Source: Parietaria judaica
Taxonomy: Eukaryota; Streptophyta; Magnoliopsida; Rosales; Urticaceae
Assembly: GCA_954871525.1 (NCBI GenBank)
Contig: OX940869.1
Location: 25,634,001 to 25,698,000 of the forward strand
Reading direction: 5' to 3'
Length of the DNA: 64,000 nt
The translations under genes and the position numbers were made by a program. Position 1 is the first letter of the stretch. Each line of letters begins with the position of its first letter. The notes under the pieces were generated by a model, which worked only from the letters and a program-made list of their open reading frames with translations, ran no database searches and was not told the origin of the DNA. Shown piece by piece: positions 44,688 through 54,467 of the stretch.

Positions 44688-47186
44688 TCAAAATGACGTC
44701 ATGTAGCAGATCCGGGCCTGCTTTTGGTTGCCCTTTACTTCTACAATCTTCCCATCCTCTCTTGGGAAGCGGATGGTTTGGTGGTAGGTAGACGGCACGG
44801 CTTTCATCAAATGAATCCACGGTCTCCCGAGGATCATGTTATTGGCCGTGGGGCAATCTAGCACCAGGAAGTTTTTTATCTTGCCTACTCCACAGGCGAC
44901 GATTGACAGTCTAACGGTCCCCAAGGTATCGACCGTCTCACCATTGAAACCGGTCAGAGGGATGTTCCCCCTATTGATTTCTGTGTCATCGATCCCCATC
45001 TTGAGTAAGCACGACAGGAAGATGACGTCCACCGAGCTACCGCTGTCGACCAGGATTCTTTCGGTCGCATAGCCGGAGACTAGAAGGGTGATGACTAGAG
45101 CGTCATCGTGAGGCCCGACCAGGGTCGAGGCTTCACTGTCTTTGAAGAAGATTTCGTAGTCGGGATCCTTCCGTGGGAGGGCCACCGGACCAGCCTTCAA
45201 TCTTCTCTGGTGAGCTTTGATGGAGTTGATCGAGTTCCCGTAGAACTGTGACCCTCCAACTATAGTGTAGATTCTCCCGATGGCTTCTTCAGTCACCGGT
45301 TCCTCTACATCTTCCGATTCCTGGTCGGTCTGCTCCTCTAGCATGAGGACTTTGCCTCTTTTATTAGGGGGAGCGTTGTTGCCTTTAGTCCGGTGCTTCT
45401 GCTCGGGTTTGACACCGCTGCCCTGGCTGATGCTGGGCTGTTGGGCCTGCTCGGTGCGTTCGCCCTCCGATCTGAAGAAGTACAACGGGAGGTCCCCGAG
45501 CTCGCCTCTAAGGTATTTATCGGCGAGACGGGCCCGTAAGACCATGCAATTTCTGGTATGGTGTCCATACCTCTGGTGGAATTTGCACCATGCACTCATG
45601 TCCCTGTTGTTGGGCGCCATATCACCGGCGCTCATGTACAGTTCTCCTTGCTCATCGGCTTCGGTTTCTTCATCGGCCTCCGAGTTCAGATTGTAGACCT
45701 GATTCTGGGGGTGTGCTCTTCCCCCGGGTTGGGATATTCCGTGCTGGAAATTCCCATGCTGGGGATTAGATCCCCTGGTAGGAACATGGTTTCTAGAGCC
45801 CTTGAAGGGGGGTGGCTGCCCATTCCTTGACTGAGGCGGGTGCGCCCTGGGCCTTGGTACATTCGGGGATGATCCGAATTTCCTCTTTAGGGCCTCGTGT
45901 TCTTCATCGTGTGTGATCCAATTGGATGCGCGGTGAATCACGTCCTCGATCGAAGTGTACCGATTGACCAGTATGTCGGTCTTGAACCTAGAGTCGTACC
46001 ACAGCCCGCTGGTCAGGGCGGCTATAGCTGTTTCGTCCGCTAGTCCGTTGATTCGGACCATTTTTTCCTTGAACCTCGTCATGAAGTCCCTGAGTGGCTC
46101 GTTTGCCCTTTGCTGTAGAGCGTACAGGTTGGCCACAGTGGTCTCAGTTTCCATAAACATGGAAAAGTGTTTGAGAAAAACCATGGTTAGCTGATCAAAG
46201 CTATCGATCGATTTTGGTTCTAAATTGGAGAACCATTCCATTGCTGCCCCTGTGAGGTTTTCAGCAAAATATTGGCACCTTCCGGCGTCCAGCTCGTGGG
46301 CATCTGGGTTGGCCCGTCCTATTGCAATTCGGAATGCCCTTAGGTGTACCTTTGGGTCAGTGGTTCCGTCGAACTTGGGCAGGTGAATCTGCCCGCCATG
46401 TCTCAACCGAGTGTCGGTGATAGCTACTGAGAATGGACTTCTCGTCGCTTCTTCGACTAAGCGCTCGATTTCGAGGGCGGCAGATACTGCTCGGTGTACT
46501 CGGAAGTCCACTTTGGTGAGTTTTTCTTCCATCCGCATCATGGTGCGTTTGAGATCTTCGAGCTCGGAACTGTTTTGAGAAGAAGGCTCAACTTGAGGAT
46601 GCTAAGGATACGGGCCTGCGCGACCGCCCTCTGAAAGCTAGAGGTAATCGCTTGTAGCCCCGTAAGGTGTGAGGTAGTTCGAGTTCTCTGCCCGAGATGG
46701 GCTCGAGAGTCAAATACCTTATGGGTGGTTGCGAGATTGCTGGTAGGGTGTGTTCTGACCGAGATCGGGCTGATTGGTTCCAAAAACGGGGACTCGGAAC
46801 CGAGGGGTGCCATTGCGAGGTGGCGAAGGCAGTGCACCCGAGGGTGAGTCCCTCGGCTGAGGTGGCGTGCTTGGGCGCGGTCGTCTTGGGAGGGGTGACT
46901 GGTTGGTTCTCTGGGCTCGGGGATCGTTGGGGTCCAGGAAGTCAAAATGGACCGTATTAACCCTCTCGTGATTCCTTTGTCCAGAGGTTTGCCCGGGCTC
47001 GTTTACAGAGTATGGCCTCTGTTCGAGCCTGGTTTGGCTGCTCATGAGGAACTCAATTTGCCTTTTGAGCTCGGCATTTTCAGCAGCCCTTTCTTGGAGC
47101 TGGGTCCTTAGAGTCTGCTCTTCGATACCCTGGTCGGGGGTTGTCTCCACCAGAGCATCGGAGGCAGGGTTCTCTTCCGAACTCAT
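44688..47186 (-). pseudogene. Tat element gag and protease region, frameshifted
   Basis: A start ATG at 47186 (MSSEENPASDALVETTPDQG) opens a coiled, Pro-rich N-terminal part that loses frame near 46720. The main frame 46541-44688 holds the retrotransposon gag core (LPKFDGTTDPKVHLRAFRIA, GAAMEWFSNLEPKSIDSFDQ, LRDFMTRFKEKM) and a Cys/His word WCKFHQRYGHHTRNC. It continues into the aspartic protease with RILVDSGSSVDVIFLSCLLK, whose active Asp is intact, and LGRPWIHLMKAVPSTYHQ. Confidence 0.88.
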
Positions 47187-47246
47187 CGTCGTATCGAAGT
47201 ATGACAGAGTTAGCGAGATCAAAGTTTCCCACAGACGGCGCCAAAC

Positions 47247-48297
47247 TGATGAAGTGTTTTTACACACCAACAGTCACGTGAATTGTGAATGGGATTTCGA
47301 TTTGATATTGCTGAATTTTTGTGGATTCTGACCTCTGCGTCGTCAATACTTTAGACGGTGACAAAAAGGAAACAAAATAAAAAATAATAAGTGAAGAATA
47401 AAGCACCGAGGTTTTTTAGAGAGGTTGGCCCCAATGCAGTAGTTGACTACGTTCTCTGTATGTTTATTACTTTGAAAAGATGATCTATCGAAACCACAAG
47501 CCAATTTCTGGTAAATCAAAAATAGAAGATGAAATCACACTGAAAATACAAATCTCACAGACTCTTTTCTCTCGGGATGAATGCTTGCGTGCGTATGATG
47601 GGGTTGTCTTCTTGCTTTTATAGGAATCTGATTTCTGCCCGTTGGAAGTGTACGTTGGTGGTGACTTCGAGTTCGGAGTCCGGGTTGCTATCGAGCTGAC
47701 ACGTGGGCTACGTTCTGAGAGATTTGCGCAGTAGTGGACTTTGACTTGTCGTCGTGGGATTTGAATTCGGATCGTGGCGATCTTTCTGGTCGGGCTTCGG
47801 AAGTTTGAATTGAGATGGTTGACATGGTCTGTTCGTGCTCGGATGTTTTGTATGCTTCTCCTCGGATCCCTTTGTGACAATCTCTGCCTGGGGCGAGCTT
47901 TGGGTTCTTCAGGTCTTTTGGCTTAATCGATACATTGGATTTTAACCAAGTGTTGTCTTGAGCTGAAGTGGGATTTTTGAGCTCTGCTCGGGATTTTAAC
48001 CAAGTGTTGTCTTGAGCTGAAGTGGGATTTTTGAGCTCTGCTCGGGATTTTTCTCTTGAAATGCTCTGTTCGGATCTTTTTTGGGCATTTTCTGCTCGTG
48101 GTGAGCCTCTTGTTTTGTGGACTTTTAGTTCTGTTCAGGCCTGAACATATTCGAGTGTCAATTGAGCCTCTGGGCTTCGTATTCCGTAAGCCCATTTTGC
48201 ATAAATATTCAATTATATTTATGACTTAGGATTTAATTAATTTGGACCATTAATTTAATTAATGATCTTATAATTCCTATTAAGGAACGAATTTGCA
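47247..48297 (-). repeat. 5' LTR (1051 bp) of the Tat element
   Basis: Homologous to 35569-36471. It has a tandem copy of the 54-bp unit containing CCAAGTGTTGTCTTGAGCTG (about 47945-48050) and an extra 100-bp stretch. The outer end stops at TTTGCA followed by A residues where the other LTR has CACATCAACA. Confidence 0.9.
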
Positions 48298-49496
48298 AAA
48301 AAAAAATCAAATATATCAATTAGTTTATATATAAAAGATTATATGTTTTTACGTTTTTATTTACATGTTTACAAATTTATTAATATAATAAATTAAATAA
48401 TCATTAAAATTAATTTACATTCAATTAATTATCATAAATAATTTTTTAGATGATAGAATTTTTATATTGTACATTTTTTCAAAGTTTTTCAAATTTATTA
48501 TATTTATATGTTATTATAAATTATTACTACTATAAAATATTTTCAATGAGTTTTTTTTACAAAAATTATAATATTTTGATTTTATTAAATAAATTATTTT
48601 AAATTTATATTTATATTGTCATTAAAAATAATCTATATATATTATTAAGTGTATAATAAAATTTCATTCCACAGGAAAAATATATGCAGATCTGCATTCA
48701 GATCTTAAAAAACACGCACTTAATTTTTATTCAATCAGATTAAGACGTCACATCTTATCATTCAGATCTGCATTCAGATTCAGACGTCTAAATCTTAATA
48801 TAAACAAACACAACCTAAACACATTGCTAGATTACAATAGTTTGGAATTGTTTAAATACCAAAAATTTGGTACAAGGGCTTAGACCCGTCACCTGCTTTT
48901 GTGGAAGAGAGAGACTCACACAAATGCACCACCACCACCACAGGCGAGCGCCGCCATCCGACCGGCCAATCGCGACGAGGTGGGGTGTGCAAACATAATT
49001 ATTATTGCCGAAAGTTCAATTGGTATTTTTGCCTCTAGTTTTAGCTTTTTAAGGAAATTCGCACCATTTTTCCACGTTTTCCTTCACAAAAACTACATTG
49101 GGCAGACAAATGGGCATGCCGCAGAAATTTTGCAGAATTCTAGAAAACGAAAGAGATAACCGCAGGTTTTCATTTCGCATATCCTCGAAAAAAGATTTTC
49201 GATCAGCAAGCCGATGGATATTTGGGAAAATTTAATACATTGGTTGAGACATACGTTTTATCTTTTTTTTTTTAAATCCGATCTGGATAAAAATCCGGAT
49301 AATATCCGAATCCAGATTTCAAAACCGGATTCGGATAATAAAACCGGGTTTTGAAAATAAGTATCTGGATTTTTGGATATTCGAATTTTCGAATCCGGAT
49401 ACAGATAGTGATTTTTAGATATCCGCAAAACCGGACCCGGATAAGGATAGTTCAAAAAGACCTGATATCCGCTCCGGTTACAGCCCTACGCCCATC

Positions 49497-51250
49497 CCAT
49501 GGTCAGGGATGACGACCCCGGTCCCAGATAGAGCTAGTTTAGGAGGATTCAGCTCGGGAGACTCATCGATCAAGGACGGACAAAAATGGTTTCGTTCACT
49601 GTCCGACGCCTACGGAGAAGCGCGAGAGCTCGAGATGAGCCCAGAAGAGCTCTTGTTGGTTAGTGCTGAGGAACCAGCCAACTATCGCGAGGCAGCCACC
49701 GAGAAAGAATGGCAGAAGGCGATGAAGAAAGAGTTGGAGTTCATTTAAAAGAATCAGACGTGGGAGCTAGTCGACCTTCCAAAAGGTCATAAGTCCATTG
49801 ATCTGAAGTGAGTGTACAAACTCAAGAAGGACTCAAAAGGCAAGGTCCTCAAGCACAAGGCCAGACTGGTCGCAAAGGGCTACGTACAGAAGAAGGGAGT
49901 CGACTATGAAGAGGTCTTTGCTCCAGTGGCCAGACTCGACACATTCATATTGATCATAGCCCTCACAGCTCGCCGAGGTTGGAAAATCCATCAACTGGAC
50001 GTCAAATCGGTGTTCCTGAATAGTGAACTGGAAGAAGAAGTCTACGTTGGTCAACCCGAAGGCTTCGTCGACAAGACCGCAGAGCACAAGGTGTACAAAT
50101 TGTAAAAAACTCTTTATGGGTTGCGGCAAGCACCACATGCATGGAACACTCGACTCGACATGAGTATGAAGAGTCTTGGTTTCAAGAAGTGCTCCCAGGA
50201 GCAAGCAGTCTACACGAGGAGCTCAATAGAGGAGGCCCTCATCGTCAGTGTGTACATCGACGACCTGATCGTGACTGGATCAAGTGCAGAAGGCATAGAT
50301 AGGCTCAAGAAGCAAATGATAAAGAAGTTCAAGATGAGTGACCTCAGACTACTCTCATACTACCTCGGAATATGTCATGCTGAAGCAATCGGCTTACGCG
50401 AAGAAAATTCTGATTTTTCTTCGAATACTTGCCGCCATCAAATACTTGCTCGAGCTGCAATCGGCTTACGCAAAGATGGCGGATTGCACCTCGAGCAAGT
50501 ATCCGATGGAGGTAAAGTTGAAGCTCGGGAAGGACACAGAAGGAACACCAGTGGATCCCACTGAGTATAGGCGTGTCATCGGGAGCCTCAGGTACCTAAC
50601 CCACACCCGACCTGACATCTCATATGTAGTTGGCATGGTGAGTCGTCACATGGAGAAGCCTACTAGTCTACACCAGCAAATTGTGAAGCACATCCTTCGT
50701 TACGTGAAAGGAACAACGAGCTACGAGATTCAATATAGAAGATGAAGTTGAGATGAAGAACTTAACGATTTTACCGATAGTGACCTAGCCAGTGACATTG
50801 ATGATAGAATGAATACCGGAGGGATGGTGTTTTATCTCAACGAGAATTTGATCACCTGGCAATCTCAGAAGCGGAGAATTGTGGCCATTTCATGTTGTGA
50901 GCCGAGTTGATGGCAGCGACTACAGCAGCGTGTCAAGCGTTGTGGCTTAGAAGTTTGTTAAGCGAGGTAACCGCAGGTGAGCAAAAATCAGTGACTCTCT
51001 ACGTCGACAACAAGTCCGCGATCGCACCGATAAAAAACCCGGTGTTTTATGGACACAACAAGCACATCGACACTCGTTTTCACTTTATTCGCGAGCGTGT
51101 GAAAAAATGAGAGATCATCGTGGAATTTGTCAGCACTAAAGAGCAACGAGCAGACATTCTCACTAAAGCCCTAGCTCGAGTCATTTTGCGGAGATGCGAA
51201 AAATTGCTCGGTGTGAAGAACCTCGAGTCAAGTCAAGCTTACGGGGGAGA
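49497..51250 (+). pseudogene. Copia reverse transcriptase and RNase H region (broken)
   Basis: Continues the copia reading after the nested insertion. It carries EKEWQKAMKKELEFI, a TAA, NQTWELVDLPKGHKSI, KHKARLVAKGYVQKKGVDYE, QLDVKSVFLNSELEEEVYV, a TAA in the KTLYGLRQA region, and the catalytic box VYIDDLIVTGS. Then come GTPVDPTEYRRVIGSLRYLT, HTRPDISYVVGMVSRHM and RNase H words LYVDNKSAIAPIKNPVFYGH and KHIDTRFHFIRERV. A local 80-bp rearranged duplication (AATCGGCTTACGC at 50388 and 50460) disrupts the segment after YIDD. The frame ends just before the purine tract. Confidence 0.9.
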
Positions 51251-51253
51251 ATA

Positions 51254-51654
51254 TGAATTGTTTAAGCCGTGACTTGCCAATAACGAGACTTGCACAACAA
51301 TTTCCTTGTACTTGACTCTCAAGTAAACTCGGCACTCAAGTTTGTGTGAGGAAAAGATAGTTATAAACCAAGTTTGTGTGAGGAAAAGATAGTTATTTTA
51401 TAAAGAAATGTTGCTTGTGGTTGTAATAAAACTTAAACTCCCACTTGTATCTTTATTCGCTTCTATATTAGAGAAACAATTTTATCACTCCATTATTCAT
51501 CTTACTCTTATTCTTCTTCAACACCACCAAAAGGCACTACGTGGAGTACACAATGTCGTTTATCTCATTTGTTCATAACACTTGTGCGTATAAGGTGCGA
51601 TATTTGTGCGTTTTTGTGTGTGTTTCGGTAGCGATCCAAGAAGTGGAACCAACA
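51254..51654 (+). repeat. 3' LTR (401 bp) of the copia element
   Basis: Follows the purine tract directly, begins TGAATTGTTTAAGCC and ends CCAACA, and is followed by AGGCATG, which also precedes the 5' LTR. Confidence 0.93.
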
Positions 51655-51661
51655 AGGCATG

Positions 51662-52925
51662 CCAACCTTTTCTTGTCATCGCTTCTCACATTACATTCGG
51701 ATCAAGATGACAATTCTCAAATTGGGACACCATCATTCTGTATGTGGCCCAAGAGCCTGCATTTTGCCACATCTATTGTTTGAATGCGTCATTTACATCC
51801 TAGTCGCGTCCAACAATAGCGTCAAGGTTGGGCTCGGGTCCGTAATTAAGCCCAGTGATGATGGCAATATCTCGAATCCCGTATCGTAGTGGATCGTTGT
51901 TCACCAACATTCACAACTCGAATGGCACTTGTTGTGCAGTGCTTCTCGAAAACAAATTCCAAAACAGTCGGGGAGAGTACTCGTAGTGGGTGGAGACATC
52001 TAATAGTGGCCCTAACTGTGTGCTTCGGAACCACGCAACCCAGGGGCGGACCCAGCCACGTTCGGGGGTGGCTGATGTCACCCCCGGGTTGTCCGGCGAA
52101 AATTTTTATGTATTAGTTTTACTATTAAAATTTTAAATTTATGTACGTAGTTATATTTATTATGTCTCCAAATTAACATTGAGCAAACTTAGTTTAGTGG
52201 TTGCATAATAGATTTAGTCACGAATTTTGCACATTTCCAAGATCGAGTCCTGCCACTTACTCTTTATGCCACTAATTTTGCTTTCTTATAAATCAATAGA
52301 TTTTGGTGGGCCCATTCATTTTTTTCTATATCATCTCTTTATGCCACTATTTTTGCTTTCTTATAAATCAATACATTTTGGTGGGCCCATTCATTCTTTT
52401 CTATATCATTATATACTGTTATTTAGAATTCAGTATTGAGTTTTTTTTTTAGTATTGACTATATTATAATGAGGAAATCATGGCAAAAGTACTAAATAGT
52501 TTACCATAATAGTATACTTTTTTTAGGGAACTATAATAGTATACTACTTACTATTGTTGATAACAATACTAATTATAGATTCTATCATTAATAAAAAAAT
52601 GTTTATACGAAAATTTGCGACTTGTTTTATTATTGAGTATAATTTTGTAGTTAGATATATTTATATATTTTGAGAATTTATTAATTATAGTTTAATTTTT
52701 TTTTTATGTTCATTGTTTCGTCACCCTCGAAATCATTTTCTGGGTCCGCCCCTGACGCAACCTCCTCCACTCTCATAACATCTTTAATGAGATTCGTGAT
52801 CCTCAAGAAGTCTGTTGTTCCGGTGATGACCTCACAGTTGTACAACTCAGACGTCCAGAAGATAGTATATAACTTTTTCCGCGAAAAAACAAATCATAAC
52901 TTGATGAGTATTTCATTTTGAAAAT
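51662..52925 (-). pseudogene. DUF1985-type transposon gene, 5' portion (split by hAT and copia insertions)
   Basis: On the minus strand, from about 52925, TSELYNCEVITGTTDF and VMRVEEVAWFRST lead to the hAT insertion (52041-52754). After it come QLGPLLDVSTHYEYSPRLFW, a TGA in place of a Trp codon, and MLVNNDPLRYGIRDIAIITG. The gene at 59747 has QFGHLLDVPTHYEHAD, FLVNNVPLRYNIREFAIITG at the same places. Towards the copia junction the frame degrades, but DDKKRLAC spans the copia target site when the insertion is ignored. The gene continues at 31387. Confidence 0.82.
52041..52754. mobile_element. Non-autonomous hAT element (714 bp) with perfect 8-bp target duplication
   Basis: The left end CAGGGGCGGACCCAG and right end CTGGGTCCGCCCCTG are perfect 15-bp inverted repeats. 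ACGCAACC flanks both sides (52033-52040 and 52755-52762). The interior is AT-rich, noncoding, with an internal 80-bp direct repeat (TTTTGCTTTCTTATAAATCA at about 52277 and 52347). Confidence 0.95.
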
Positions 52926-52954
52926 TTATGCATTTTACTGGTAATGGAGCAACC

Positions 52955-53045
52955 CAACTCGGATAGCGGTAATGTATCATCCCAAATCGGATAGCGGTAA
53001 TGGATCAACCCAAAACGGATAGCGATAATGCCAAAATATATAGCG
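52955..53045 (+). repeat. TAGCGGTAAT motif cluster upstream of the DUF1985 relic
   Basis: ACTCGGATAGCGGTAATG, AATCGGATAGCGGTAATGG and AACGGATAGCGATAATG follow each other with GATCAACCC-type spacers, then ATATAGCGGAGACC. Its position corresponds to intron 1 of the gene at 59747, which also holds such motifs. Confidence 0.8.
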
Positions 53046-53477
53046 GAGACCTAGAGACTAATTTTTTTTCTTGAGAACAAATCTCATGTAAAGGCCGTCA
53101 ACTATAACTAAAACATTACAAGTTCAAATTAATCAATTTTTCAATTGCATGCATCATTCCGCTCTTTTTTTCTTCAGAAACAATCTCTAGTATTACAGTT
53201 AAAACCTAACATCATTACAAGTCCAAACAGTTACCATACTCATCAGAAACTTTAAGAATAGATATTTACGAACTGACACTTACCTTAAAGGATAAAGTCG
53301 AAATTTCATTAAATGCAATGTAATGAGGAAGGGCAAACTCGTCATTTACACTTATTGAGATTTTAAAATAATTATAAAACAAATATCAAAAGTGTTGGAT
53401 TTTAAAAATAATTCTAAAAGAAATTATTTCTTATAACGAAAGTAAGGTGAGGCCCTTAATCAAATTCAAAATCCCAA
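53046..53477. other. AT-rich spacer, no gene recognised
   Basis: Possibly the 5' end of the DUF1985 relic. I see no ORF, inverted ends or motif array. Confidence 0.35.
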
Positions 53478-54215
53478 GTAGGGCTGAAATAATTATCCGC
53501 CATCCGGTGATCGCAACTATATCCTATTCGCTCCGCTACGAATTATCCGCATATTTATCCATTTTTAATCAGTCACTTAATATGGTTATGGATATCCGCA
53601 ACTGCTTTATAGAATTGGATTGGTTAATAGTTATATTTTTCAGTTTAAATTGGATATCCGCTTTAACCGCAACCAGTTTTAAAAATAAAAAATAAATATA
53701 TACTAATAATTATATATCCTTTATTTTATTTTGTTAGTGCTTAAATGTTGTTGGATGTTATTGGTTAGTGCTTAGTGTCGTTTATTATATACAACCCTAA
53801 TCCATATTCCCTTATATTAAACCTATGTAGGTTATTCACTTATTTAAGTTTTTTTTTTAATTCTTTGTGACAGAAAAATGTTGTATATCTTTTTGTGGTC
53901 TTTTATGTCATAAAAATATTAGAGTGTGTTAATAGTTTGGTTTGGTTATTTATGAAATATTATTTATGACATTTTTTAAAGTTTATGTTTCACTATTCAT
54001 GCTAAATTTTTATGTATGATGTATTTGTTTTTTCACTAACAAAATTAATTGGATAATATCCGCTATCCGCTTTAAATTAACCAATTCGGTCCGCTAACCG
54101 CTAACCGCATTTCAAGTGGATAATTGAAAAATAAAATGGTTAGTGGATACAATTATTTTATATCCACATATGTGGATACGGTTGGTCAACTTGCCCATAT
54201 CCTATCCTATCCTAT
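53478..54215. mobile_element. Probable hAT-like MITE with TAGGGCTG end
   Basis: The left end TAGGGCTGAAATAATTATCC and subterminal ATCCGC, CCGCTAACCGC and GTGGATA words at both sides (53490-53680, 54050-54190) are typical of plant hAT-derived repeats. The right end near the TATCC triplicate (54200-54215) is unclear and no target duplication is evident. Confidence 0.4.
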
Positions 54216-54467
54216 CCAGTTTCACAATCCCAAGGAAGGGCTTTTACCCAATTGTTTCTTTACGTCCCCTAATAAATCGAATCGAAGGGTTTTACTTTTA
54301 CTTAGTAGTGAGTTCATTCTCTCTACAACACAACCCACTCTCGACTCTGCGTCTCGCTCTCGTTCTTCACATAGCAACTTGGTTGGATTTCGACTTGGAA
54401 CTGTATTAGATTTTATATTTTGTGAAACTCATTATATATGTTTATTATTTATTCCCATGCAACAGTG

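Larger units (their letters stand above)
35569..48297 (-). mobile_element. Ty3/gypsy retrotransposon of the Tat lineage
   Basis: On the minus strand: 5' LTR 48297-47247, primer site TTTGGCGCCGTCTGTGGGAA (47246-47227), gag, protease, reverse transcriptase, RNase H, an additional plant-type RNase H, integrase, then an opposite-strand gene (37321-40178), a purine tract (complement of GATAGCCCCTACTATAAAA, 36472-36490) and the 3' LTR 36471-35569. The second RNase H before integrase and the opposite-strand ORF are hallmarks of Tat elements. ATCAA flanks the left LTR (35564-35568) and recurs at 48307-48311. Total about 12.7 kb. Stops and active-site changes make it defective. Confidence 0.93.
35143..48815. 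mobile_element. PIF/Harbinger-like (Tourist-type) MITE containing a gypsy insertion
   Basis: The left end GGGTGTGTTTATTTGCACTT and the right end, in reverse GGTTGTGTTTGTTTATATTA, are inverted. TAA is present on both sides (35140-35142 and 48816-48818), the 3-bp target preference of PIF/Harbinger. Subterminal TTAATC/GATTAAG and CAGATCTGAATG-type words are typical of such MITEs. Own sequence is about 0.94 kb. Confidence 0.72.
34425..49488. mobile_element. hAT-like DNA element inserted in the copia element
   Basis: The left end TAGGGCTCTAACTAAAAC mirrors the right end, which in reverse reads TAGGGCTGTAACCGGAG. Subterminal ATCCGGAT/AATCCGGATTC words are dense on both sides (34445-34600 and 49275-49465). 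Flanking 8-mers CACCCAAC (34417-34424) and CGCCCATC (49489-49496) agree at six of eight positions, as for an old hAT duplication. No transposase is recognised in the roughly 1.4 kb of own sequence, so it is non-autonomous. It holds the PIF/Harbinger-like MITE and, within that, the Tat element. Confidence 0.75.
31388..51654 (+). mobile_element. Ty1/copia retrotransposon interrupted by nested insertions
   Basis: LTRs are 31388-31781 and 51254-51654, both starting TGAAT-GTTTAAGCCGTGA; the right one ends CCAACA. The primer site TTTGGTATTAGAGCCC (31782-31797) and the purine tract ACGGGGGAGA (51241-51250) are in place. AGGCATG is found on both outer sides (31381-31387 and 51655-51661), and the outer gene frame is restored if GCATG is counted once. 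Coding order is gag, protease, integrase (before the inner insertion at 34425) and reverse transcriptase, RNase H (after 49488), the copia order. Own sequence is about 5.2 kb. Many stops make it non-autonomous. Confidence 0.95.
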
